NCBI RefSeq assembly: GCF_020171805.1
Contig: NZ_JAIVAF010000003.1
Span: 248,001 to 312,000, forward strand
Direction: 5' to 3'
Origin: Guptibacillus algicola
GTDB taxonomy: Bacteria > Bacillota > Bacilli > Bacillales > Guptibacillaceae
DNA: 64,000 bases
The stretch's first letter is position 1, and every line of letters starts with the position of its first letter. Below, piece after piece: positions 50,348 to 59,725 of the stretch. The notes under the pieces are model-generated. The model saw only the letters and a program-made list of their open reading frames with translations. It did not search any database and had not been told where the DNA came from. The translations under genes were made by a program, and so were the position numbers.

Positions 50348-51646
50348 TCAAGCTTCTCTATAACTGGACAGGATTTTCCCTAACGTTCGTTCCATCACGA
50401 GGATGCCATCCAAGCATTCACTTAGGGATGTCAATTCCTCAGGAGTATGGCTTTTGCCGTTCTTACTTGGAACGAAGATCATGCCGGTTGGGATTTTCTT
50501 ACCGAGAAGCATCGCATCGTGTCCTGCACCGCTCGGCATTCTTCTATATGTGAAGTTCAGTTCATTCGTCGCTTCTTCAATCATGTTTGTCATATGGTCA
50601 TTCATATGAACGGGCTCAACGCGGATGCTGTTAGAGTTCTCGAGAGTAAGTCCTCTAGTTTCAGCAATTTTGTTCGCATTAGACTTGATCGCGTCGATCA
50701 GTTTTTCTCTTGCATCACGATCGATGTCTCGAATATCAACTGTGACCGTTGTTTTTCCTGCAATCACGTTCGTTCCATTTGGAGAGTTTGTGATTTTCCC
50801 AACTGTTGCTACAGCGGTATCGCTGAATCTGGCAGGAAGCTGTTCGATCGTAGTGATGAGTTCACTGGCACCGATCAAGGCATCTTGTCTCATGGTCATC
50901 GGTGTGTTGCCGGCATGGTCAGCGCTTCCGATAAATGTGAACGTTTCTCTTGCTGGGCCTGCGATTCCTTCCACAACACCGATTTGCTGCTTGTTCGTTT
51001 CTAATACAAGTCCTTGTTCGATGTGGAGCTCGAGGTAGCCGATGATCTCGTTCATATCTCGTTCAGCGCTTTTTAATTCTTCAGGGTTTAAGCCATCTGC
51101 TTTCATCGCTTCTGCGATCGTCGTACCTTCATCGTCCTGATACGAGTGGAGCGCGTCTTCGTTGATTTCACCGATCATCGCTCGGCTTCCTAGTAATCCG
51201 TGGTTGAAGCGTGATCCTTCCTCATCAACAAACACGGCAACTTCGATCGACCACTTCGGCATGCCATTTTGATTGATGAATGACTCGACCGCTGTTAATG
51301 CGGAAAGGACGCCTAGTAGACCATCGAACATTCCGCCGTTTGGTACCGTATCGATATGAGAACCGAGGATAAGACTTTTGTGCGTATGAATACCTTTGAT
51401 CTTACCGTATACGTTTCCAATCGCATCCTCATGGACGGACATTCCCATCGTTCTCATCCATTTCTTGATCCATTCGATTGCTTCTCGATATTCTGATGTA
51501 TAAGGGAAGCGGCTGTTACCGCCAGCTTCTGTAGCGCCAATGCTGTTGATCTCATTGAAATAAGAGATGAAATGATGGATCGGTAAATGGGTGTGACGTG
51601 GAAGAGATTCATATTCCTCCTTCCATCGTTTTACGCGATTATCCAT
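50348..51646 (-). CDS. M20-family Zn hydrolase, hydantoinase/carbamoylase (AllC-like) type
   Basis: A 432-residue amidohydrolase. The motifs are LILGSHIDTVPNGGMFDGLL (metal-binding His/Asp), VFVDEEGSRF, GYLELHIEQGLVLE and AGHDAMLLG. These are diagnostic for N-carbamoyl-L-amino acid hydrolase and allantoate/ureidoglycolate amidohydrolases. It removes an N-carbamoyl or related group. It overlaps the next M20 gene upstream by 8 bp and is the last gene of the dctPQM operon, which suggests the imported solute is a carbamoyl- or acyl-amino compound. Confidence 0.9.
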   Translation of the reverse strand: MDNRVKRWKEEYESLPRHTHLPIHHFISYFNEINSIGATEAGGNSRFPYTSEYREAIEWIKKWMRTMGMSVHEDAIGNVYGKIKGIHTHKSLILGSHIDTVPNGGMFDGLLGVLSALTAVESFINQNGMPKWSIEVAVFVDEEGSRFNHGLLGSRAMIGEINEDALHSYQDDEGTTIAEAMKADGLNPEELKSAERDMNEIIGYLELHIEQGLVLETNKQQIGVVEGIAGPARETFTFIGSADHAGNTPMTMRQDALIGASELITTIEQLPARFSDTAVATVGKITNSPNGTNVIAGKTTVTVDIRDIDRDAREKLIDAIKSNANKIAETRGLTLENSNSIRVEPVHMNDHMTNMIEEATNELNFTYRRMPSGAGHDAMLLGKKIPTGMIFVPSKNGKSHTPEELTSLSECLDGILVMERTLGKILSSYREA

Positions 51647-52823
51647 CTGCTACCTCCCCCTCATTGCTGAGTTGTATGACTTTGATGAACGTCTTACTTG
51701 CTTGTAGCATCGCTGATTCTTCGATATCAAAATGTGGATGGTGATGTGGATACGCTTCGCTGTGACCAGCCCCTGTAAAGAAGAACGCTCCTGGTTTATC
51801 CAGCAAATAGTAAGCGAAATCTTCCCCGCCCATCATCGGGTCCATCTCTTGTGAATGCTCGTGTCCAAACAATTCTTCTGCCGCACGCTGTACATGCGTT
51901 GTTTCTTTCTCATGGTTGTAAAGGGCAGGGTAGCCTTCTTCATAGTTTAACGTGCACCTTGCTCCGTATGTTTTTCCTGTATGTTCTACGATTTCAGCCA
52001 TGCGCTTCTTCACGGTAACTTGAACGTCACGTGAAAAGGTCCTGGCAGTACCTAAAATTTGTGCGTTCGCAGGTATCACATTGAACGGACCACCTGACTC
52101 GAATGCGCCTAACGAAAGTACGGCAGATTGAAGGGGGTCAACATTTCGACTAACAACCTGCTGCAGATTTTGCACGATGGCTGATCCACATAGAATCGGA
52201 TCGATCGTTTGATGGGGAAGCGCACCGTGACCACCTTTACCATCGATCGTAATGGAAAACCGATCAGACGCTGCCATTAATGGACCACTTTTTGTAAAGA
52301 CTGATCCTACTGGAAACATGGACCAAAGGTGAGTGCCATACACTTCATCGACGCTTTCTAAGCATCCTGCTTCGATCATCGGTTTTGCGCCACCTGGCGT
52401 TTGTTCTTCAGCAAACTGATGGATTAGGACAATCGTTCCATGCAGGTGTTCGCGATTGTTGTAGAGTACTTTTGCTGTGTGAAGAAGTGTTGACGTATGT
52501 GCGTCATGTCCACATGCGTGGGAAACGCCTTCTACTTTTGATTTATAAGGCACGTCTTTTGCATCAGGGATCGGAAGCGCATCGAAATCTGCGCGCAGGG
52601 CAATCGTTTTTCCTGGAAGAGAGCCGTGGATCTTTGCAGTGATCCCGCGGCCGCCTACACCTTCTTTAATATCGTCTATGCCAAGATCTCTTAGAAAAGC
52701 TGCGATCTTCTTAGGTGTTTCTACCTCTTCGAAAGAAAGCTCTGGATTCTCATGGAAATGACGACGCCATTCGACCATGTGAGGATATTCTGTTTCTAGT
52801 TGTTCGATCATTTTTCCGTACAT
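51639..52823 (-). CDS. M20-family amidohydrolase (IAA-amino acid/hippurate hydrolase type)
   Basis: A 394-residue amidohydrolase. The features are EWRRHFHENPELSFEE, SHACGHDAHTSTLLHTAKVL (His pair and Cys at the metal site), FAEEQTPGGAKPMIEAG and MMGGEDFAYYLLDKPGAFFF. The second half has the dimerisation domain. Typical substrates are N-acyl amino acids. It is in the same operon as the carbamoylase-type enzyme and the TRAP transporter; together they form an uptake and hydrolysis pathway. Confidence 0.92.
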   Translation of the reverse strand: MYGKMIEQLETEYPHMVEWRRHFHENPELSFEEVETPKKIAAFLRDLGIDDIKEGVGGRGITAKIHGSLPGKTIALRADFDALPIPDAKDVPYKSKVEGVSHACGHDAHTSTLLHTAKVLYNNREHLHGTIVLIHQFAEEQTPGGAKPMIEAGCLESVDEVYGTHLWSMFPVGSVFTKSGPLMAASDRFSITIDGKGGHGALPHQTIDPILCGSAIVQNLQQVVSRNVDPLQSAVLSLGAFESGGPFNVIPANAQILGTARTFSRDVQVTVKKRMAEIVEHTGKTYGARCTLNYEEGYPALYNHEKETTHVQRAAEELFGHEHSQEMDPMMGGEDFAYYLLDKPGAFFFTGAGHSEAYPHHHPHFDIEESAMLQASKTFIKVIQLSNEGEVADG

Positions 52824-52838
52824 GAAATGCTTCCTTTC

Positions 52839-54110
52839 TTATTCAAATAGACTTGGAATCCATAGCGTTAAGCTTGGAATGTAAGCAATCAATAAGATTG
52901 CGATGATTCCTGTGATGAAGAATGGGAAAATATCTTTGATCGTGTTTTCGATCTTCACCCGAGCGATGTGGCACGAGATGAATAGAGTAGAACCAACCGG
53001 TGGTGTAAACAATCCTAATGCGAAAGAACAAAGCATCACGATAGAGAAGTGGGTAGGATCCATTCCAACACCAGTTGCGATCGGGAAGAAGACAGGGATG
53101 AAGATGAACAAGTTTGGAACGAGCTCCATCACCATTCCAGCTGCAAGCATAATCACGATCAATAACAAGATGACGAGTGCATCAGAAAGTCCAAGACCAA
53201 GAATCCAATTTGAGATCAAGTTTGGAATGCCTTCTGAAATAAGTGCGTATGTGAAAATCATCGACGTACAGATCATCAGCATAACAACTGTTGTACCGTA
53301 GACCGTTTCTTTCAACGATTCATATACGCCTTTAAATGAAAGTGACCTGTAAACGAATTTACCAACAAGAAACGCATAGATCGCAGCAAGAGCAGCGGCT
53401 TCAGTTACCGTTGCGATTCCGAATACAATGGCTCCAATTAAGAAGATAGGAAGGACAAGTGCCCAGAATGCTTTGAAAAGACTTGTGAAGAATTCCTTAA
53501 AAGAAGGCATCGATTCGCGCGGGTATCCACGTTTGATCGAAATGATAACGGTTGTGATAAGGTACGTTAAACCGATTAAGATCCCTGGGATCACACCTGC
53601 TAGAAACATTTGTGCGACAGATAGATTAGCTAACCAGGCGATGATGATCATCGTACTACTCGGTGGAATAATGATTCCGACAACTGAGCTAGATGCGTTG
53701 ATCGCGGCAGCGAAGGAAGAGGAGTATCCTTTCTTTTTCATCGAAGGAATCAGAACACTTCCTGTTGACGCAGCATCTGCAACAGATGATCCAGATACAC
53801 CTGCCATCCCCATACTTGTAATAACGGATACGCACCCAAGGCCGCCTGGTAGTTGGCGAACCATGGAGTCTGCTACTTTGATGATGCGCTGTGCGATGTT
53901 TCCGTGAATCATCAGATTTCCTGCGAAAATAAAGAACGGGATCGCTAGGAATGCGAAGGACTGCGTGTTTGAAAAGAATCGCTGTGCAGCGAGTTCCATC
54001 GGAATGCCTTCGACGATAAAGAAAAGAACCGCTGAAATCCCCATCGAGAACGCAATCGGAACTCCTAGTAAGAGCATTACGAAGAAGCTTATTATCATAA
54101 CGGCGATCAT
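52839..54110 (-). CDS. TRAP transporter large permease, DctM type
   Basis: A 423-residue permease with 12 membrane helices. MIAVMIISFFVMLLLGVPIA at the start, IPFFIFAGNLMIHGNIAQRI, GMAGVSGSSVADAASTGSVL, and GLFTPPVGSTLFISC are DctM landmarks. It couples sodium to solute import. The start at 54110 overlaps the dctQ stop by 4 bp and has AAAGGAGG 8 nt before it; the longer frame lies inside dctQ. Confidence 0.95.
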   Translation of the reverse strand: MIAVMIISFFVMLLLGVPIAFSMGISAVLFFIVEGIPMELAAQRFFSNTQSFAFLAIPFFIFAGNLMIHGNIAQRIIKVADSMVRQLPGGLGCVSVITSMGMAGVSGSSVADAASTGSVLIPSMKKKGYSSSFAAAINASSSVVGIIIPPSSTMIIIAWLANLSVAQMFLAGVIPGILIGLTYLITTVIISIKRGYPRESMPSFKEFFTSLFKAFWALVLPIFLIGAIVFGIATVTEAAALAAIYAFLVGKFVYRSLSFKGVYESLKETVYGTTVVMLMICTSMIFTYALISEGIPNLISNWILGLGLSDALVILLLIVIMLAAGMVMELVPNLFIFIPVFFPIATGVGMDPTHFSIVMLCSFALGLFTPPVGSTLFISCHIARVKIENTIKDIFPFFITGIIAILLIAYIPSLTLWIPSLFE

Positions 54111-54616
54111 TGGATTTCTCCTCCTTTCATCCACGTACTTTTGTTACGGATAAGTAAAGTGATTTGAAGAATAAGTAGGATTGCAACTAATGCGAACGAT
54201 ACGGTTACGGATACGTATAGCCACGACTTTGAAATTCTTAACATTGGAAGTGGCTGCATGCGAACAGCATCTGCTAGCAAATAGCTTGCATAAGCCATAT
54301 AGACAGAGAACAATAGCATGATTACTTTTGCGAAGAGCTGCAGCATCCACTGAATGCCGCGACCGAATCGCTCTTGTAAAACGGTTATTTTCAAATGATC
54401 TTCGTTTTTCGTAACGGCGATCGTTCCGAGGAAGATCATCCAGGGGAAGAAGATTTGCGTCATCTCCGTTGAGGATGAAATAGGGTAGTCGAAGACATAC
54501 CTTGATAATACTTCTGCGAACACGACGAGTGTAAGCAGGACCATAAGGATACTAGCAATGACTTCAGTAACCTTCACAAATCTCGATGTGATTTTCTCTA
54601 GCATTTCATTCACCAA
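54107..54616 (-). CDS. TRAP transporter small permease, DctQ type
   Basis: A 169-residue protein with four membrane helices. TEVIASILMVLLTLVVFAEV and IFFPWMIFLGTIAVTKNED (with the E-D-H start of loop 2) are typical of DctQ. It pairs with DctM to form the membrane part of the transporter. It follows dctP after an intergenic hairpin. Confidence 0.93.
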   Translation of the reverse strand: MVNEMLEKITSRFVKVTEVIASILMVLLTLVVFAEVLSRYVFDYPISSSTEMTQIFFPWMIFLGTIAVTKNEDHLKITVLQERFGRGIQWMLQLFAKVIMLLFSVYMAYASYLLADAVRMQPLPMLRISKSWLYVSVTVSFALVAILLILQITLLIRNKSTWMKGGEIQ

Positions 54617-54634
54617 CTTTCTCCTATAATGAAA

Positions 54635-54665
54635 ATTCAGCGAGCAGGAGACCTACTCGCTGAAT
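54635..54665 (-). terminator. Hairpin between dctP and dctQ, probable attenuator
   Basis: ATTCAGCGAG and CTCGCTGAAT form a perfect 10-bp stem, AGG/CCT pairs inside, and four T follow on the minus strand. It stands 9 bp after the dctP stop. Partial termination or 3'-end stabilisation here would give more binding protein than permease. Confidence 0.75.
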
Positions 54666-54673
54666 GATTTGTG

Positions 54674-55699
54674 TTATTGTTCAGAGCGGTACTCTTCAAG
54701 GAACGTTTGAACTTCGTTAATAATTTCAGGTGACATTCTTTCTTCCATTTTGGTGTAAACAGGTTGTACTGCTTTTTGGAAAGGTTCAACATCAGGCTCT
54801 GTGATTTCAACGAAAGAACCTTCCATTTTGTCTAACATTTCTTTATCTTTGTTTGCTGTAAATTCGTACGATGCATCACGTGCTGCATTTGAAGCTTTTT
54901 GCACGATTTCTTGAAGCTCAGGCTCTAAACCATCGAACGTGCCCTGATTCATGATGAAGTAAGAATAGTAGTACGTGAAGTTCAGGATCGCAAGGTGATC
55001 TTGTACTTCATGGAACTTTGTTTCGTAAATCGCATCTAGCGGGTTGAACTGACCATCTACAACGCCTTGGGAAAGAGCAAGGTAAACTTCAGTAAACGGC
55101 ATTGTTGAAACAGAGCTTCCTAATGTCTTGAATGTTTCGATCAATGTTACGTCGTTCGGAGAACGCATTTTCAAGCCTTCAAGATCTTCTGGTGTATTGA
55201 TCGGGTGGTCGTTGTTCGTGATTTGAGCGAAACCAAGTTCAACATCAGATAGGACTTTTAATCCTTGCTCAGACCCAAGTTCTTTCAACTTGTCGCCTGT
55301 TTCACTTTCAAGTACAGCGTGAGCTTCGTCAAAGTTTTTGACTAAGAACGGAAGAGATAGCGTTGCGTATTCAGGAATCGTATTTGCCATCATGTTTGCG
55401 CCAGCAATCTGCATGTCTAGTGCGCCGACTTGTACAGATTCGATCATCTCTTGCGCACTACCTAATTCTTCGTTTGGATAAATTTCAACTGTAATCGCGC
55501 CATCTGTTTCTTCTTCGACTACTTCTTTAAATTTCTTAGCAGCGACGTCTCGAACAGATCCTTCTACTGTGTTAAAGCCAACTTTCCATGTTCTTTCTTT
55601 GAAGCTTCCATCTCCGGAATCAGATGCAGAATCACCATTTCCTCCACAAGCTCCTAGAAAGACAACTAATGTAAGCATTAGAACGAGTATTCGTTTCAT
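54674..55699 (-). CDS. TRAP transporter solute-binding protein, DctP type
   Basis: A 341-residue lipoprotein (LVVFLGAC, Cys18). The mature domain has WKVGFNTVEGSVRDVAAKKF, EIYPNEELGSAQEMIESVQV, and the solute-carboxylate arginine in LKMRSPNDVTLIETF (MRSP). QGVVDGQFNPLDAIY and the long C-terminal helix are also typical. It captures the organic acid and delivers it to DctQM. ATG 55699 has AAGGAG 8 nt upstream. A TACAAT -10 element lies at 55750-55745 (minus) with a poor -35 and an inverted repeat upstream, pointing to an activated promoter. Confidence 0.93.
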   Translation of the reverse strand: MKRILVLMLTLVVFLGACGGNGDSASDSGDGSFKERTWKVGFNTVEGSVRDVAAKKFKEVVEEETDGAITVEIYPNEELGSAQEMIESVQVGALDMQIAGANMMANTIPEYATLSLPFLVKNFDEAHAVLESETGDKLKELGSEQGLKVLSDVELGFAQITNNDHPINTPEDLEGLKMRSPNDVTLIETFKTLGSSVSTMPFTEVYLALSQGVVDGQFNPLDAIYETKFHEVQDHLAILNFTYYYSYFIMNQGTFDGLEPELQEIVQKASNAARDASYEFTANKDKEMLDKMEGSFVEITEPDVEPFQKAVQPVYTKMEERMSPEIINEVQTFLEEYRSEQ

Positions 55700-55744
55700 C
55701 TCATGCACTCCTTGTTTTTTGTTGTTTTTTGAATATTTAAAACC

Positions 55745-55788
55745 ATTGTACCGGAGATGTTCGCTGTTTTTATTGTGTGATTACACAA
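55745..55788 (-). promoter_or_regulatory. Candidate activated promoter of the dctPQM operon
   Basis: Minus-strand -10 TACAAT at 55750-55745 has no good -35. The inverted repeat TTGTGT-GATT-ACACAA (55773-55788) is centred 33 bp upstream of the -10, about -42 from the expected start. This is where an activator that contacts RNA polymerase usually binds. The upstream GAF/PucR-type regulator is the natural candidate. Confidence 0.65.
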
Positions 55789-55826
55789 AGATTTACTAGT
55801 TTTACTGAATTTTAAACAAACAGTAG

Positions 55827-57911
55827 TTATGAGTGAAAAAGCCATTCTTCTTTTGTTCCTAATAAATTCATAATGTTCCAGGCCATTCGTAGATGGAAAA
55901 TGACTTCTGCATCACGAATATCAGCTGACAAAATGTCGCCGAGGCGCTTTAACCGGTAGTTGAGCGTATTACTATGAAGATGGAGTTGCTCCGCGACTTC
56001 TTTTAAATGTTGATGATTGTATAAATAGTGCTCGAGTGTTTCGAGGAGCTCCCGTTTGTTTTGTTTTGAGTAGTCCATCAGTGGGTGTACCTGATCAACG
56101 ACAAACTGATAAAGTTCTTCCTCTGAACTATTCATCATCATCTTCGCAACCCCGACCTCTCTGTACGTCATACGCTGTGCAGGGCGTTTGTGACGGTTGA
56201 AGATTTCGATACAGTACCAGACATCTTTATAGGAAGTTCTAATTTCTTCTATAGGTGTTAATCTTCCGACGGCATAGGAAAATGTTCGGTCACTGAAATG
56301 TTTTCTCACATACAAGTCCAACTGTTCAATAAAATGGTGCATCTGGTTTCGGACTGATTCCTCATTTGCTTCCGTTGGAAATCCAATGATGCCACGAAGG
56401 CCGTTGTTCCGTTTGAAAATAATATTGCTGTTATAGTAATGCCCGATAAATTTCTCGACAAGGTGGTGGAGGCTCTTCGTATCTTTCACACTCAATTCGT
56501 TATAGTGTGAAGCTTGATCGATATGTAGTCCGAAAAACAAGTAGTTCTCTCGATCACTGAGGCCGAGAAGTTTCGCTTGATCGATGAGGACAGAGATGTC
56601 TACTTTTCCTTGAATGTCTTCGAGAAACTCACCTTGGATTCGCTGCTTTGTCTCATAAACCGCTTCTTGCTTCAATACTTCGATAGAAATGATGTTTTGT
56701 GCTTCTTCAATCAGCATCTTTTCAAGGTGGTCGAGTGGCAAGGTTCTGTTAGATATCGCTAAAAAACCTCTAGGCTCCCTTCTCGTGATGATTGGGATGA
56801 CCACGATGTCATAGTCTTCTAGTAAAACTGGGCGCATTAAGTCAGGCGTCAGAATATCGAGAAATGGTGGGATTGACGCATCGAAGGGGACGTCTTCTTT
56901 TTCAGAAGATGAAACAAGCTGTCTGAATTCATCGTACATAAAAAGAGATGTATTCAATTGATCGCTCAAAAAGGCAATGACCGGATCCATCCCCTGTTGT
57001 TCGATCGCGATCTTCATCAATTCATTATGATTATGCTGCGTTTGTTCAAGCGTTTGGTTTTTTAGCTGAATATCATGGTTCAGCTTCATCAGCTTATCTG
57101 CCTGATTTTCAAGTTCAGTAAAAAGGTACCCGCGGTGAACGGCAAAAGCAGCCTGGTTACAGATCGCTTTTAATAAATCGAGGTCTTCATCTGTGAAATG
57201 CCCCGTAAGGCGAAAAGAATTGATACTGACAACTCCGATACAGTCGTTTTGGATCATTAGAGGACAGCACATCGCACTTTGAGATTTCATTCGTTCGCCA
57301 TCTTTGATTGGTGTGGATTCCTCAAAATGAGTCCAGTTCTCCTCGGACATGGATTTCATTCCTTTGTAAACCTCATCTGTGTGATGGAAGATTTGAGGGC
57401 GCTTCGATTGAAACGTGAATCCTGTTAACGATTCGCCTGGTTTGAAGCGGATATGCTGCAGGTGCTCCCATTTGAACCCCCGTGTCACACGCGGAATTAA
57501 TGTGTCTTCTTTTGCATCATAAATATACAAACTGCATGAATCAGACAGGGGTAGAACTTCCATCGCCATGTCCATGATTCTTCTAAGAATCTCATCCAGT
57601 CGTTGATAGAGAGCTAGGGTGCGTGAGAGGTTCAGCAAAAGGTCTTTTCCTTTTTGGTCGATTCCCACCTTTGTTGCCATAAGCTGACTTTGTTTCTCGA
57701 TGAATTCTGTGAGCGTTGGAGAAGATTTCTCAGCTTTTACCTCGATAATGAAACGATCATGATGGACAGTTGTCGTTTCTGTAACATCAGCTTCTTCATA
57801 TACTTTATTAAATACGTTTGTTTGATTATAGAAAATGTTGATCTCACTTATTTGTAAAGCGATTGCTTTCGCGTATTGGATAATTGAGTCTGCGAGTAAA
57901 GGATATACCAT
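55827..57911 (-). CDS. GAF-domain transcriptional regulator with PucR-type C-terminal HTH
   Basis: A 694-residue regulator. An N-terminal ~90-residue region is followed by a GAF domain (residues ~115-265, with EVLPLSDSCSLYIYDAKEDT and MCCPLMIQNDCIGVVSINSF), a coiled-coil linker (~265-300), a CdaR-like middle domain, and a C-terminal PucR/CdaR helix-turn-helix (ETLEHYLYNHQHLKEVAEQL and HLHSNTLNYRLKRLGDILSA). It ends 128 bp before dctP on the same strand, and the inverted repeat at the dctP promoter is in between. It likely activates the TRAP operon on sensing the substrate. Confidence 0.9.
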   Translation of the reverse strand: MVYPLLADSIIQYAKAIALQISEINIFYNQTNVFNKVYEEADVTETTTVHHDRFIIEVKAEKSSPTLTEFIEKQSQLMATKVGIDQKGKDLLLNLSRTLALYQRLDEILRRIMDMAMEVLPLSDSCSLYIYDAKEDTLIPRVTRGFKWEHLQHIRFKPGESLTGFTFQSKRPQIFHHTDEVYKGMKSMSEENWTHFEESTPIKDGERMKSQSAMCCPLMIQNDCIGVVSINSFRLTGHFTDEDLDLLKAICNQAAFAVHRGYLFTELENQADKLMKLNHDIQLKNQTLEQTQHNHNELMKIAIEQQGMDPVIAFLSDQLNTSLFMYDEFRQLVSSSEKEDVPFDASIPPFLDILTPDLMRPVLLEDYDIVVIPIITRREPRGFLAISNRTLPLDHLEKMLIEEAQNIISIEVLKQEAVYETKQRIQGEFLEDIQGKVDISVLIDQAKLLGLSDRENYLFFGLHIDQASHYNELSVKDTKSLHHLVEKFIGHYYNSNIIFKRNNGLRGIIGFPTEANEESVRNQMHHFIEQLDLYVRKHFSDRTFSYAVGRLTPIEEIRTSYKDVWYCIEIFNRHKRPAQRMTYREVGVAKMMMNSSEEELYQFVVDQVHPLMDYSKQNKRELLETLEHYLYNHQHLKEVAEQLHLHSNTLNYRLKRLGDILSADIRDAEVIFHLRMAWNIMNLLGTKEEWLFHS

Positions 57912-58061
57912 TCTTCTCTGATTCCTCCGTTACTAGTTTTACCTTAATCTTATCATGTCGAAATTTCCCGAAGTTTAACAGAAATGAAATTTTTTCTAAG
58001 TCGTATTGAGCAAACCACTTCGTTTTGAAATAATTGGATATACGTACTGAGAGGAGTGTTC

Positions 58062-58610
58062 ATGATCAAACGACTATTTATAGTTATTATCATAATTGTC
58101 TTAGCAGGGTGTTCGAACAAAGTAACGTTCGAAGCATTCTTTCAAGCTGAGATGGAAGAAAACAGATCACATTATAATGAAGATTACTCTTATTCTCTTG
58201 TCCATCAAGAACTAGACGTTGTTCATGAAAACGATGCGATCGCCATTTTTACAGAACATAACCTTCAAGGTGAACAAATCTTCATCGCTTATTTCGAGAA
58301 AGTAGAAAACAGGTGGCGGTGGAAGCAGACTAGAGGTGCCGAATGGAACGACCCGATCCAATGGTCGGCGATGACGAAAGCGCCATATATATATTCCGGA
58401 GCTACGACAGATGACTCGATTTCTAAGGTAACTGTTAACGAACATCCTGCTACGTTCATCGAAGTTGAAGATGACAAAAGATTCTGGTATGCGATTAGTA
58501 AGGTGGAAGATGCCGTTGTTGAAGTTGAGAGAGACGGAAAGGTAGAAGTGATGGAAGAATTAGATGAAGAGATACTAGAGGAATGGGGGACAAAAAAGGA
58601 GAATAAATAG
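58062..58610 (+). CDS. Putative lipoprotein of unknown function
   Basis: A 182-residue lipoprotein (IVLAGC, Cys17). The mature part is acidic with beta-strand alternation, for example NDAIAIFTEHNLQGEQIFIAY and VENRWRWKQTRGAEWNDPI, ending in an acidic helix (EELDEEILEEWGTKKENK). No family recognised. GAGAGGAG lies 5 nt before the ATG at 58062; the GTG at 58056 overlaps the ribosome binding site. Confidence 0.75.
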   Translation: MIKRLFIVIIIIVLAGCSNKVTFEAFFQAEMEENRSHYNEDYSYSLVHQELDVVHENDAIAIFTEHNLQGEQIFIAYFEKVENRWRWKQTRGAEWNDPIQWSAMTKAPYIYSGATTDDSISKVTVNEHPATFIEVEDDKRFWYAISKVEDAVVEVERDGKVEVMEELDEEILEEWGTKKENK

Positions 58611-58647
58611 GATAGAAAGGTAAATATGGAAATAATGAGGTGATGAT

Positions 58648-59685
58648 GTGTTAGCCTGGCGTTTCGATAAGAAATACTATGTGTTGATGCTGCTGTTGTT
58701 TTTCGTGCTTAGTGCAAACTTTCTTGTCTACAGGTTACCGCTATCTCAGCCAGTGGTTACGAAAGAAGCACAGCTGCTCGTCATTGCGTCGATCGTTGAC
58801 TTGGTTATCGTTGCACCTATTTTCATATTCGCGCTTGTGGGAGGATTTTCACTTAAGTGGCTGATTGTATTAACCATGGGTGGATTCCTTCTAGTTAGAT
58901 GGTTTATTCCAGATTTATATTTAGAGTCATTGTTCACCATTTCGCACATCGATCTTGCGGTGGGAGCGGTCTTTTTTGCATTAGAAATCGGTGTGATCAT
59001 CGCATTGATCCGCTATATCCCCTCCATCGTTCGAGGCGTTCGACAAAGTGAGGATTCATTCTTATTTTCTTTACCGACTAGCCTAGAAAAGAACGTTGGT
59101 ACAAGCATCATCTATCGGGTTCTTGTTTCTGAACTGCTCAGGTTTTATTATGCTTTCTTTTCTTGGAAAAAGAATACGGGTGATTCGGGTTACTCCTTAC
59201 ATAAAAATTCAAGCCTTGTGATGATTCATATCATGACGATTCATGCGATCGCGATCGAAACGATCGGGCTACATTGGTGGTTACACGAGCAGTCCACCAT
59301 TATTTCGATCATCTTACTTATCCTAAATGTCTACTCGATTACTTTCATTGTTGGTGAAATTCAGGCGATTCGATTGAATCCAGCGAAGATAACGGAGAAT
59401 GACCTGTACTTATCTCTTGGATTAACGAAACGGATGATCATTCCTTTATATGAAATAGAGTCTATAACCGTTGACCGTGCGTCATTAGATAAACCGATCG
59501 ATAAGAAAACAATGATTGCTTTTGTTGCGAAAGATTTTGAAGAGGTTAATCCTGACCTTATTTTAGAATTGAAAAAACCATGCAGAGTAGCTCACGCTTT
59601 TGGAATCGAAAAGGCGTACACGAGGGTCGCTTTACGTGTGGATCAGAATCATGAGTTTCTAGACGCGCTGAGGGAGCGGTTGTAG
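58648..59685 (+). CDS. Conserved integral membrane protein of unknown function
   Basis: A 345-residue protein with about seven membrane helices (VLMLLLFFVLSANFLVY, LLVIASIVDLVIVAPIFIFA, IISIILLILNVYSITFIVG), and a C-terminal cytoplasmic region of ~80 residues that starts IPLYEIESITVDRASLDKP. The end (PIDKKTMIAFVAKDFEEVNP) looks like a small globular domain. Related Bacillus proteins are annotated, without evidence, as beta-carotene monooxygenases. Start GTG 58648. Function unknown. Confidence 0.75.
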   Translation: MLAWRFDKKYYVLMLLLFFVLSANFLVYRLPLSQPVVTKEAQLLVIASIVDLVIVAPIFIFALVGGFSLKWLIVLTMGGFLLVRWFIPDLYLESLFTISHIDLAVGAVFFALEIGVIIALIRYIPSIVRGVRQSEDSFLFSLPTSLEKNVGTSIIYRVLVSELLRFYYAFFSWKKNTGDSGYSLHKNSSLVMIHIMTIHAIAIETIGLHWWLHEQSTIISIILLILNVYSITFIVGEIQAIRLNPAKITENDLYLSLGLTKRMIIPLYEIESITVDRASLDKPIDKKTMIAFVAKDFEEVNPDLILELKKPCRVAHAFGIEKAYTRVALRVDQNHEFLDALRERL

Positions 59686-59725
59686 AATTTCTGGATTGTG
59701 AATACAAAAGAATGGAGGGGAGATC

